Source: an uncultured Oscillospiraceae bacterium
GTDB lineage: Bacteria; Bacillota; Clostridia; Oscillospirales; Oscillospiraceae
Length of the DNA: 10,798 nucleotides
Assembly (NCBI GenBank): GCA_910588625.1
Contig: CAJUQN010000089.1
Location: forward strand, 1-10,798
Direction: 5' to 3'
This document shows positions 1 through 5,842 of the stretch, in pieces; position 1 is the stretch's first letter, and each line of letters starts with the position of its first letter. The notes beneath the pieces were generated by a model. That model made no database searches and was not told the origin of the DNA. It worked only from the letters and a program-made list of their open reading frames with translations. Made by a program: the position numbers and the translations under genes.

Positions 1-431
1 GCGTTGCCCTTGATGCGCCCGGTGGAGTCCAGGTGGGGGCCGGCGCACAGGTCGGTGAACTCGCCTTGCTTGTAGAAGCTGATGCGGGAGTCCTCGGGGA
101 GGTCGTTGATGAGCTCCACCTTGAAGGGTTCGGCTTTTTCCTCCATGAATTTGAGCGCCTCGGCCCGGGGAAGCTCGAAGCGCTCCAGCTTCAGCTTCTC
201 CTTGCAGATTTTGCGCATCTCGGCCTCGATCTGCCCCAGGTGCTCGGGGGTAAAGGCGAAGGGCGCGTCCATGTCGTAGTACCAGCCCTCGTCGATGGAG
301 GGGCCAATGGCCAGCTTTACCTCCGGCCACAGACGCTTGACCGCCTGGGCCATCACGTGGGAGCAGGTGTGCCAATAGGTCTTGCGGTACTGTTCATTCT
401 CAAAGGTACACTGATTGTTTTCTTCGGACAT
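1..431 (-). CDS. thrS: Threonyl-tRNA synthetase, N-terminal part (cut by window edge), TGS-less form
   Basis: This enzyme attaches threonine to tRNA-Thr in the cytoplasm. Only the first 143 codons are inside the window. The ATG at 431 follows AAGGAGG at a good distance. The protein starts almost directly with the second additional (editing) domain: HTCSH at residues 21-25 gives the HxxxH pair, and CAGPH at 129-133 gives the Cys and His of the editing site that removes mischarged serine. LAIGPSIDEGWYYD at 40-53 is also typical of this domain. The usual N-terminal TGS domain of about 60 residues is absent, since only about 14 residues precede the conserved YRKTYWH block. The catalytic core and anticodon-binding domain should lie beyond base 1. 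A threonine T-box leader sits directly upstream, which independently supports the name. The identification is very secure; that the rest of the gene is intact cannot be seen. Confidence 0.95.
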   Translation of the reverse strand, partial: MSEENNQCTFENEQYRKTYWHTCSHVMAQAVKRLWPEVKLAIGPSIDEGWYYDMDAPFAFTPEHLGQIEAEMRKICKEKLKLERFELPRAEALKFMEEKAEPFKVELINDLPEDSRISFYKQGEFTDLCAGPHLDSTGRIKGN

Positions 432-457
432 AGAAATTCCTCCTTGTGTTTGGGGGT

Positions 458-498
458 AAAACAAAAACGTCTCACCCCTGAAGCTCAGGGGTGAGACG
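458..498 (-). terminator. Intrinsic terminator of the thrS T-box leader
   Basis: A perfect 14-bp stem (CGTCTCACCCCTGA, 498-485, with its complement at 481-468) closes on a 3-base loop and is followed on the minus strand by TTTTTGTTTT (467-458). It lies between the T-box sequence and the thrS ribosome binding site, as expected for the terminator form that competes with the antiterminator. Confidence 0.93.
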
Positions 499-817
499 AA
501 AATCCCACGGTTCCACCCTGCTTGCAAGAAGCGCGGAGCCGTCGCGAGCAGCGGGCTAAGACCGAAGCGGAGCAAAAGCGGGGAGGCCCGAAGGGGCCGA
601 ACAGCTTTTGCGGAGTCGCAGGGCTTAGATTCGCGTCGCGAGCAGGCGCAGCGTGACATCTTGCCGCTCGTGACCTCTGTAACGGGAGGACCCGTCCCGG
701 TCATCCCGGGCGGCTCGGAAGTGGTACGGCCGCCGCCTTGCGCGGGACGCTTTCACCATATGCGTCCCTCTCTGAGCGCCGCTGTGCGGTTTCTTCTCCG
801 TCATTGCCATTTTGACA
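458..817 (-). ncRNA. T-box riboswitch leader, threonine-specific, controlling thrS
   Basis: The thrS transcript begins with a leader of about 385 bases that senses uncharged tRNA-Thr. Read on the minus strand, the T-box sequence AGGGTGGAACCGTGGG lies at 519-504 and matches the family consensus; its TGGA would pair with an acceptor end UCCA. Further upstream the stem I pattern is recognisable: CAGAGAGG, then a hairpin with ATGGTGAAAG, then GTACCACTTCCGAG, where the ACC at 725-723 is the likely specifier codon for threonine. Between stem I and the T-box is a long stem formed by CTAAG/CTTAG (628-624 with 560-556), GCAAAAGC/GCTTTTGC (611-604 with 579-572) and GGCCC-CTTC-GGGCC (598-585). A strong terminator follows. 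By the known mechanism, uncharged tRNA-Thr favours the antiterminator and thrS is read through. The 5' end is inferred from the promoter. Confidence 0.93.
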
Positions 818-823
818 GAAGAC

Positions 824-852
824 AGTGTATCACCGGGAACGGAAATTGTCAA
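824..852 (-). promoter_or_regulatory. Promoter of the thrS T-box leader
   Basis: On the minus strand TTGACA (852-847) is followed after exactly 17 bases by TACACT (829-824), a near-consensus sigma-A promoter. The start of transcription should be near 817, about 385 bases before the thrS ATG, which leaves space for a full T-box leader. Its -35 box lies 20 bases from the -35 box of the opposing fprA promoter. Confidence 0.85.
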
Positions 853-872
853 GAGTGGAGGGAAGGGAAAAC

Positions 873-901
873 TTGACGGGGGCGGTTAATCATAGTAAAA
901 T
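873..901 (+). promoter_or_regulatory. Promoter of fprA
   Basis: TTGACG (873-878), a 17-base spacer and TAAAAT (896-901) form a near-consensus sigma-A promoter. Transcription would begin near 908 and give a short untranslated leader of about 37 bases before the ATG at 945. It is arranged back-to-back with the thrS leader promoter, so the two may affect each other. Confidence 0.8.
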
Positions 902-944
902 GATTGGGTTAAAAGGAACCACCAAAGAAAGGCAGGAAGCGACT

Positions 945-2111
945 ATGAGTTTTTACCTTGACCCGGCCATCGTGCCGGTGGGCTGTTTTGACAGCGACAT
1001 TGATTTGTTCGAGAGCCAATACGCCGTTCCCAACGGCGTGAGCTATAACTCCTATGTGATTTTGGATGAGAAAGTGGCCGTGATGGACACGGTGGACCTC
1101 CGCAGGACCAGCGAATGGCTGGACAATCTGGACAAGGCTTTGGCGGGCCGTGCGCCGGACTACCTGGTGATTCATCACATGGAGCCGGACCATGCCGGTA
1201 GCATCGCGGTTCTGGCGGAGAAGTTCCCCGGCATGACCCTGGTGGGTAATGCCAAGACCTTCCCCATGCTGACCGCCTTCACCGGGGAGAGCTATGAGGG
1301 CCGTACCTTCACCGTGAAGGAGGGGGATACCCTGGAGCTGGGAGTCCATAAGCTCACCTTTGTCATGGCCCCCATGGTCCACTGGCCGGAGGTCATGGTG
1401 TCCTATGAGAGCGCCAGCAAGACCCTGTTCTCCGCCGACGGCTTCGGGCGGTTTGGGGACACCAATCCCGATACGCCCTGGGTGGATGAGGCCCGGCGCT
1501 ATTATATCAACATTGTGGGTAAGTACGGGGTGCAGGTCCAGGCTCTGCTGAAAAAGGCGGCGGGGCTGGAGATCGAGACCGTGTGCCCCCTCCACGGTCC
1601 CATTCTGAACGGTGAGGCGCTGGCTTTGGCGCTGGAGAAGTACGGCGTGTGGAGCAGCTATGCTCCCGAGGAGAAGGGCGTGCTGGTGGCCTACGCCTCC
1701 ATCCACGGACACACCGCTAAGGCGGCGCTGGAGCTGGCGGATCTGCTCCGTGCCGAGGGCTTGCAGGTGGAGGCCATCGACCTGACCCGCCGGGATTGGG
1801 CGGAGGCTGTGGCTGGGGCGTTCCGGTACAGCGGCCTGGTGCTGGCGGCCGCCAGCTACGACGCGGGGGTGTTCCCGCCCATGGCGCAGTTCCTGGCGCG
1901 GCTGAAATCTAAGGGCCTCAAGGACCGCGCTGTGGGGCTGGTGGAAAACGGGTCCTGGGGCCCCACCGCCCTGCGGACCATGCTGGCCGAGCTGGAGGGG
2001 ATGAAGGGGCTGACTATCCTGGAGCCGAAAATCACCATCAAGTCCGCGGCCAACGACGGAGACCGGGCGAAGATGAAGGAGCTGGCCCGCGCGATGGCGG
2101 AGGCTCTGTAA
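945..2111 (+). CDS. fprA: Flavodiiron protein (FprA family A-type flavoprotein, O2/NO reductase)
   Basis: This is a 388-residue cytoplasmic flavodiiron protein, the usual length for the two-domain class. In anaerobes such proteins reduce oxygen to water or nitric oxide to nitrous oxide with electrons from rubredoxin or F420-like carriers. Residues 1 to about 245 form the metallo-beta-lactamase-like domain, and the expected diiron ligands are all present: H78-x-E80-x-D82-H83 in HHMEPDH, H146 in VHWPE, D165 in LFSADGFG and H217 in CPLHGP. Residues about 246-388 form the flavodoxin domain, with the FMN phosphate loop at ASIHGHTAK (251-259). The ATG at 945 was chosen over an in-frame ATG at 825 because it gives the family length, has GGCAGGAAG upstream and lies behind the promoter at 873-901. 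No rubredoxin gene is adjacent, so the electron donor is unknown. Confidence 0.94.
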   Translation: MSFYLDPAIVPVGCFDSDIDLFESQYAVPNGVSYNSYVILDEKVAVMDTVDLRRTSEWLDNLDKALAGRAPDYLVIHHMEPDHAGSIAVLAEKFPGMTLVGNAKTFPMLTAFTGESYEGRTFTVKEGDTLELGVHKLTFVMAPMVHWPEVMVSYESASKTLFSADGFGRFGDTNPDTPWVDEARRYYINIVGKYGVQVQALLKKAAGLEIETVCPLHGPILNGEALALALEKYGVWSSYAPEEKGVLVAYASIHGHTAKAALELADLLRAEGLQVEAIDLTRRDWAEAVAGAFRYSGLVLAAASYDAGVFPPMAQFLARLKSKGLKDRAVGLVENGSWGPTALRTMLAELEGMKGLTILEPKITIKSAANDGDRAKMKELARAMAEAL

Positions 2112-2132
2112 AAATTGCTGATCTAGATGAGG

Positions 2133-2162
2133 AACCGGCGCGGCCCACAGGCCGCGCCGGTT
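2133..2162 (+). terminator. GC-rich hairpin between convergent fprA and VOC genes, probable terminator
   Basis: AACCGGCGCGGCC and its exact complement form a 13-bp stem (2133-2145 with 2150-2162) around a CACA loop. It starts 22 bases after the fprA stop and lies 21 bases past the stop of the convergent VOC gene. Neither side has a good T-run, so it may be an inefficient two-way terminator or mainly a transcript 3'-end stabiliser. Confidence 0.55.
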
Positions 2163-2183
2163 CAGGTGTTTAACCCAATAAAA

Positions 2184-2645
2184 TCACGACTTCAAACAAT
2201 TTTGGACGTAGTCCAGGGAAACGTTCATCCACTCCGCAATCTGCGTCTCCGTCATACCGCTGCCGGCGAACCGTTTGACCACCATGACCATGTCCTCGCC
2301 GACCTCGATGATGTGGCGGTCCGGGTCATAGAATCTGACCACCCGCTGGCCCCAGCGGTGCTCCAGCGGCAGGTGGACATAGGAAATCTCAAAGGCGTTC
2401 AAATGGGCTAAGAAACGGTCCATGTCCGCCTCCTCAAAATACAATTCCCCAGCGTTGTGGGCGAGGGTAACGGGTTTGTGGCCGATGAATTCCCGCCAGT
2501 TTTCCAGGGTTTGGAGGGCGACGCCGCCATCCAAAACGACATTCGCGCCGAAGTCGGAGGCCACATTCAGACCGAGGACATCGTGATAAAACTGTCTGCT
2601 CTTTTCCATGTCCTGAACAGCAATCAAAGTGGATGTGTATTTCAT
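2184..2645 (-). CDS. VOC (glyoxalase/bleomycin-resistance fold) family protein with C-terminal helical extension
   Basis: The gene encodes 153 residues. Residues 1 to about 117 look like one vicinal-oxygen-chelate unit pair: STLIAVQDMEKSRQFYHDVLGL at the start, the central LYFEEADMDRFLAHL, and RFYDPDRHIIEVGE near 104-117, whose E114 is the usual last metal-ligand position. Such proteins act as lyases, isomerases, dioxygenases or drug-binding proteins; the substrate here cannot be told. Residues about 122-153 extend beyond the normal fold and look like a small helix-turn-helix (GMTETQIAEWMNVSLDYVQ). The start at 2645 follows GGGAGG and lies downstream of a good promoter; the reading frame is open further upstream (to 2945) but would run back through that promoter. 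It is transcribed away from asnB and towards fprA. Confidence 0.85.
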   Translation of the reverse strand: MKYTSTLIAVQDMEKSRQFYHDVLGLNVASDFGANVVLDGGVALQTLENWREFIGHKPVTLAHNAGELYFEEADMDRFLAHLNAFEISYVHLPLEHRWGQRVVRFYDPDRHIIEVGEDMVMVVKRFAGSGMTETQIAEWMNVSLDYVQNCLKS

Positions 2646-2685
2646 AGCTGCCTCCCAAATTGAGATTCTGCAAAAATCGAGAAAA

Positions 2686-2714
2686 AGGATACCACAATTG
2701 TGTAGAAAAAGCAA
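2686..2714 (-). promoter_or_regulatory. Promoter of the VOC gene with palindromic operator in the spacer
   Basis: On the minus strand TTGCTT (2714-2709), a 17-base spacer and TATCCT (2691-2686) make a fair sigma-A promoter about 40 bases before the VOC ATG. The spacer contains the perfect 10-bp palindrome CACAATTGTG (2693-2702), placed where a repressor dimer would block RNA polymerase. The operator role is inferred from its position only. Confidence 0.6.
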
Positions 2715-2764
2715 CTGGTGAACTCTTCCGCACCTGCCCGCATACACTGAACCGATGGCAAAGG

Positions 2765-2786
2765 CGCCCGCGACCGCGGGCGTTTT
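2765..2786 (+). terminator. Terminator-like hairpin in the asnB leader, possible attenuator
   Basis: CGCCCGC (2765-2771) and GCGGGCG (2776-2782) form a perfect 7-bp GC stem with loop GACC, followed directly by TTTT (2783-2786) and a T-rich stretch to 2807. It lies only 21 bases before the asnB GTG start and 6 bases before its ribosome binding site. It has the shape of an intrinsic terminator but stands upstream of the gene. No T-box motif or competing antiterminator was found. Confidence 0.45.
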
Positions 2787-2807
2787 CGATTTGAAGGGGG
2801 TATTTTT

Positions 2808-4640
2808 GTGTGCGCGATTGCGGGGATCATTGACTTTGACGGGCGGGAGATACATATTGACGAGGAAAAGCTGTTGGACACGCTGGCCCGGCGGGGGCCG
2901 GACCAGCAGGGGGCTTATCACCGGGGGCCTGCCCGTCTGCTCCACACCCGGCTGGCGGTGGTGGATCCGGACGGTGGAAAGCAGCCGTTTCTCTTGTCTG
3001 CTCGGGGCGGGCTGGCGCTAGTGTACAACGGAGAGTTATATAATACAGTGGAATTACGAAATGTCCTGGTCGGGTTGGGGCACCGGTTTGAGGGACACTC
3101 CGACACGGAGGTGGTGGCCCACGCCTATGCCGAGTGGGGCGCGGACTGCGTGAAGCGGTTCAACGGCATTTTTGCCTTCGTTGTCTGGGAGGAGGAGCGC
3201 CAGCAGTTGTTCCTGGCCCGGGACCGGATGGGGGTGAAGCCGCTGTTTTTCTCGCTGGCGGAGGACCGGCTTTGCTTTGCGTCGGAGATCAAGACCCTGC
3301 TGGAGTTCCCCGGCGTGTCCCGCCGGGTGGACCGGGAAGGGCTGCTGGAGGTTATGCTCCTGGGGCCGGGGCGGACGCCGGGACGTGGCATATTTTGTGA
3401 CGTCCGGGAGCTGGAGGGAGCCTGCTGCGCCTGCTGGTCCAAGACGGGCTGGCGGACGTGGAAGTATTGGACGCCGGAGGACCTGGAAACCGTAGAGACC
3501 ATTGAGGACGCCGCCGCTCATGTCCGGGAGCTGGTCACGGACGCGGTGGAGCGGCAGTTGGTGTCCGATGTTCCTGTGTGCACCTTCCTGTCCGGCGGGT
3601 TGGATTCCAGCATTATTTCCGCTGTCGCCGACAAGGAATTTTACTTGCGGAATAAGATACTGCATACCTTTTCTGTCACCTATAAGGACAACGCCAGCTA
3701 CTTTACAGCGAGCAAGTTCCAGCCAAACAGCGACGATGATTTTATCGATGTAATGGCCAATTCCCTCCATGGGGAACACCATCGGATTGTGCTGGACAGC
3801 GGGGACGTGGCGGCGGCGCTGTACGAGGCCGCCGAGGCCCGGGACCTGCCGGGGATGGCGGATGTGGACTCGTCCCTCCTGTTGTTTTGCAGAGAAGTGA
3901 AAAAGCACGCCACAGTGGCCCTGTCCGGCGAGTGCGCCGATGAAATTTTCGGCGGCTATCCCTGGTATCGGGACCCCTCCATCCGGGAGCGGGAGGGCTT
4001 CCCCTGGGCGCAGTCCACCGGGTATCGGGCCTCCTTCCTGCGGCCCGAGGTGCTGGCGGGGACGGACCCCTTTGAGTATGTGGATTCCCGCTATCGGGCC
4101 ACGATGGCGGAAACTCCTGTGCTCCCCGGCAGGGCGGGGCTGGAGCGGCGGATGCGGGAGCTGGTGTGGCTCAACCTGCGGTGGTTCATGCAGACGCTCC
4201 TGGACCGGAAGGACCGGATGTCCATGTGGTCCGGGCTGGAGGTGCGGGTGCCTTTCTGTGACTGGCGGATCGTGCAGTATCTGTATACTGTGCCCTGGGC
4301 CTATAAGGACTGGGAGGGTCGGGAAAAGGGACTGCTCCGGGAAGCCATGAAGGGGCTGCTGCCCAAGGAAATTTTGTGGCGGAAAAAGAGCCCTTATCCC
4401 AAGACCTGCCATCCGGCCTACCTGGCGGCGGTGAGCGGGATGCTGCGGGAGGTGCTGGACCGACCGAACGCGCCTCTACTGGACGTGGTGCGCCGGGAAG
4501 CGGTGGAGGAACTGCTGGCGGACCCGGACCATGGCGCGGGTTCCCCTTGGTATGGGCAGCTGATGGCGCGGCCTCAGACCATTGCTTATCTGGTGCAGGT
4601 AAATCACTGGCTGGAACACTACCACATTGAGCTGGTATAA
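2808..4640 (+). CDS. asnB: Asparagine synthase (glutamine-hydrolysing)
   Basis: This 610-residue enzyme makes asparagine from aspartate, ATP and glutamine in the cytoplasm. The start is a GTG at 2808, preceded by GAAGGGGG at 2793-2800; removal of the first residue exposes Cys2 (M-C-A-I-A-G), the nucleophile of class II glutamine amidotransferases. The N-terminal glutaminase domain (about 2-200) shows R48 in HTRLAVVD, YNGELYN at 73-79 and D99 in GHSDTE. The C-terminal synthetase domain shows the ATP pyrophosphatase loop SGGLDSS at 262-268 and SGECADEIFGGYPWY at 373-387. The linker at about 200-222 (ELEGACCACWSKTGW) is cysteine- and tryptophan-rich but the frame is continuous. The length is within the family range. 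The gene stands alone between a leader hairpin and a strong terminator. Specific subtype (vegetative or sporulation-linked) cannot be told. Confidence 0.95.
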   Translation: MCAIAGIIDFDGREIHIDEEKLLDTLARRGPDQQGAYHRGPARLLHTRLAVVDPDGGKQPFLLSARGGLALVYNGELYNTVELRNVLVGLGHRFEGHSDTEVVAHAYAEWGADCVKRFNGIFAFVVWEEERQQLFLARDRMGVKPLFFSLAEDRLCFASEIKTLLEFPGVSRRVDREGLLEVMLLGPGRTPGRGIFCDVRELEGACCACWSKTGWRTWKYWTPEDLETVETIEDAAAHVRELVTDAVERQLVSDVPVCTFLSGGLDSSIISAVADKEFYLRNKILHTFSVTYKDNASYFTASKFQPNSDDDFIDVMANSLHGEHHRIVLDSGDVAAALYEAAEARDLPGMADVDSSLLLFCREVKKHATVALSGECADEIFGGYPWYRDPSIREREGFPWAQSTGYRASFLRPEVLAGTDPFEYVDSRYRATMAETPVLPGRAGLERRMRELVWLNLRWFMQTLLDRKDRMSMWSGLEVRVPFCDWRIVQYLYTVPWAYKDWEGREKGLLREAMKGLLPKEILWRKKSPYPKTCHPAYLAAVSGMLREVLDRPNAPLLDVVRREAVEELLADPDHGAGSPWYGQLMARPQTIAYLVQVNHWLEHYHIELV

Positions 4641-4644
4641 AAAC

Positions 4645-4670
4645 CGCCCCGTTTCCTGCGAAACGGGGCG
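4645..4670. terminator. Bidirectional intrinsic terminator between asnB and mtnA
   Basis: CGCCCCGTTTC (4645-4655) pairs perfectly with GAAACGGGGCG (4660-4670), an 11-bp stem with a 4-base loop. On the plus strand it lies 4 bases after the asnB stop and is followed by TGTTCCTTTTTCTTT. On the minus strand it is followed by GTTTTTAT, so it can also stop transcripts coming from mtnA. Confidence 0.88.
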
Positions 4671-4671
4671 T

Positions 4672-4702
4672 GTTCCTTTTTCTTTGAAAAAGAAAAAGGA
4701 AC
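4672..4702. repeat. A/T-rich 14-bp inverted repeat beside the terminator
   Basis: GTTCCTTTTTCTTT (4672-4685) and AAAGAAAAAGGAAC (4689-4702) are perfect complements around a GAA loop. The arm supplies the T-run of the asnB terminator and forms a second hairpin of its own. It may be one copy of a dispersed intergenic repeat; only one copy is present in this window, so that is inference. Confidence 0.6.
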
Positions 4703-4773
4703 CGAAAAAGAAACTTTGGCTCGTTATGAGGCGGGGCAGTACCGAACAGTTTCCGCTTGGCAACCGCCGTGGA

Positions 4774-5826
4774 TTAAAACAGGGCCGCCAGGGATTGTGT
4801 GTATGGCGGACGGCAGATGCCCTTTTCCGTGACGATGCCCGCAATCAGGGCGTGGTCCGTGACGTCAAAGGCGGGGTTATAGCACTTGACCTCGGGCAGG
4901 GCCATGGACTGGGCATAGAATTTGGATTTGATCTCCTCCGGGTCCCGCAGCTCGATCTGGATGTTGTCCCCAGTGGGGCAGTTCAGGTCAATGGTGGAGG
5001 TGGGGCCCAGCACATAGAAGGGGATGCCGTAGTGCTTGGCCAGAATGGCCACTCCGCTGGTGCCGATCTTGTTGGCGGCGTCGCCGTTGGCGGCCACCCG
5101 GTCGCAGCCTACGAAGCAGGCGTTTATCCAGCCGTTTTTCATCACCATGGAGGCCATGTTGTCGCAGATCAGGGTGACATCTACCCCGGCCCTTTGCAGC
5201 TCGTAGGAGGTGAGGCGGGCGCCCTGAAGGAGCGGGCGGGTCTCGTCGGCAAAGACGTGGAAGTTCATGCCGCGCTCCCTCCCCAGCAGGAGAGGACCCA
5301 GGGCGGTGCCGTACTGGGAGGTAGCCAGCGGTCCGGCGTTGCAGTGGGTAAGGACCCCGTCGCCGTCCTTGATGAGAGTTAGGCCATGCCCCGAGATGGC
5401 CTTGCACATGGCGATGTCCTCCTGGTGGATGGCGATGGCTTCGTCCCGCAGGGCGGCGGCAATTTGGGCGGGGGACGCCTCCGGCATAGAGTGGGCCTGC
5501 GCACCCAGGCGGTTCAGCGCCCAGCTCAGGTTCACCGCCGTGGGGCGGGAGGAGTTGAGGTGTTGGGACAGGCGGTGCAGCTCCACTCGGAATTGGGCGG
5601 GGGCCAGGTTCTTGCGCTGTTCCGCCAGGGCAGCGAGGCAGTAGCCCGCGCAGATGCCGATGGCCGGGGCTCCCCGGACCCGCAGCAGCCGGATGGCCTC
5701 GAACATCTCCTCCGGCTCCCGGAGGGTCAGGTATTTTACCTCGTTGGGCAGCAGGGTCTGGTCCAGAATGACCACGCTGGCGCAGTCGTCCCCCAGGCGG
5801 ACGTGGTCGCTGAGATATTGTGACAT
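4774..5826 (-). CDS. mtnA: S-methyl-5-thioribose-1-phosphate isomerase
   Basis: This 350-residue enzyme converts methylthioribose-1-phosphate to methylthioribulose-1-phosphate in the salvage of methylthioadenosine. It belongs to the eIF2B-like isomerase family. Seen in the sequence: ILDQTLLPNEVKYL near 20-33, RVRGAPAIG at 49-57, THCNAGPLATSQYGTALG at 160-177 with the catalytic Cys162, ADETRPLLQGARLT at 193-206, and VGCDRVAANGDAANKIGT at 239-256 with the catalytic Asp242. The length matches the family. The ATG at 5826 follows GAGAGGGGAG and comes 16 bases after the fliB-like stop, so it is the last gene of a three-gene unit. No other salvage gene (mtnK, mtnB, mtnD) is visible; the product may feed a shorter shunt pathway or the other genes lie elsewhere. 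Confidence 0.95.
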   Translation of the reverse strand: MSQYLSDHVRLGDDCASVVILDQTLLPNEVKYLTLREPEEMFEAIRLLRVRGAPAIGICAGYCLAALAEQRKNLAPAQFRVELHRLSQHLNSSRPTAVNLSWALNRLGAQAHSMPEASPAQIAAALRDEAIAIHQEDIAMCKAISGHGLTLIKDGDGVLTHCNAGPLATSQYGTALGPLLLGRERGMNFHVFADETRPLLQGARLTSYELQRAGVDVTLICDNMASMVMKNGWINACFVGCDRVAANGDAANKIGTSGVAILAKHYGIPFYVLGPTSTIDLNCPTGDNIQIELRDPEEIKSKFYAQSMALPEVKCYNPAFDVTDHALIAGIVTEKGICRPPYTQSLAALF

Positions 5827-5842
5827 GAGATTGGCTCCCCTC

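Noticed and set aside
541..645. Direct repeats GTCGCGAGCAG as a CRISPR-like or mobile element border
   Set aside because: Only two copies exist, both inside the T-box leader and involved in its predicted stems; no insertion sequence or spacer pattern is present.
825..944. Upstream in-frame ATG for fprA at 825, adding 40 residues
   Set aside because: It would lie upstream of the -35 box of the fprA promoter, the added residues are not part of the flavodiiron fold, and the ATG at 945 gives the normal length.
2646..2945. N-terminal extension of the VOC gene up to 2945 on the minus strand
   Set aside because: It would run over the promoter and the asnB start and encodes no fold; the ATG at 2645 has its own ribosome binding site.
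3400..3475. Possible compensated frameshift in asnB at the odd Cys/Trp-rich linker
   Set aside because: The frame is continuous, and the following WKYWTPED agrees with the usual end of the glutaminase domain; the linker is a variable region of the family.
3054..4412. Long open frame (452 codons) on the minus strand inside asnB
   Set aside because: It is fully opposite a certain gene, rich in Pro, His, Gln and Arg, has no recognisable motif, and is the kind of frame expected opposite GC-rich codons.
4627..5382. Plus strand open frame beginning in the asnB terminator
   Set aside because: It starts inside the asnB end, translates the hairpin repeats and then runs opposite mtnA; it has no domain and no ribosome binding site.
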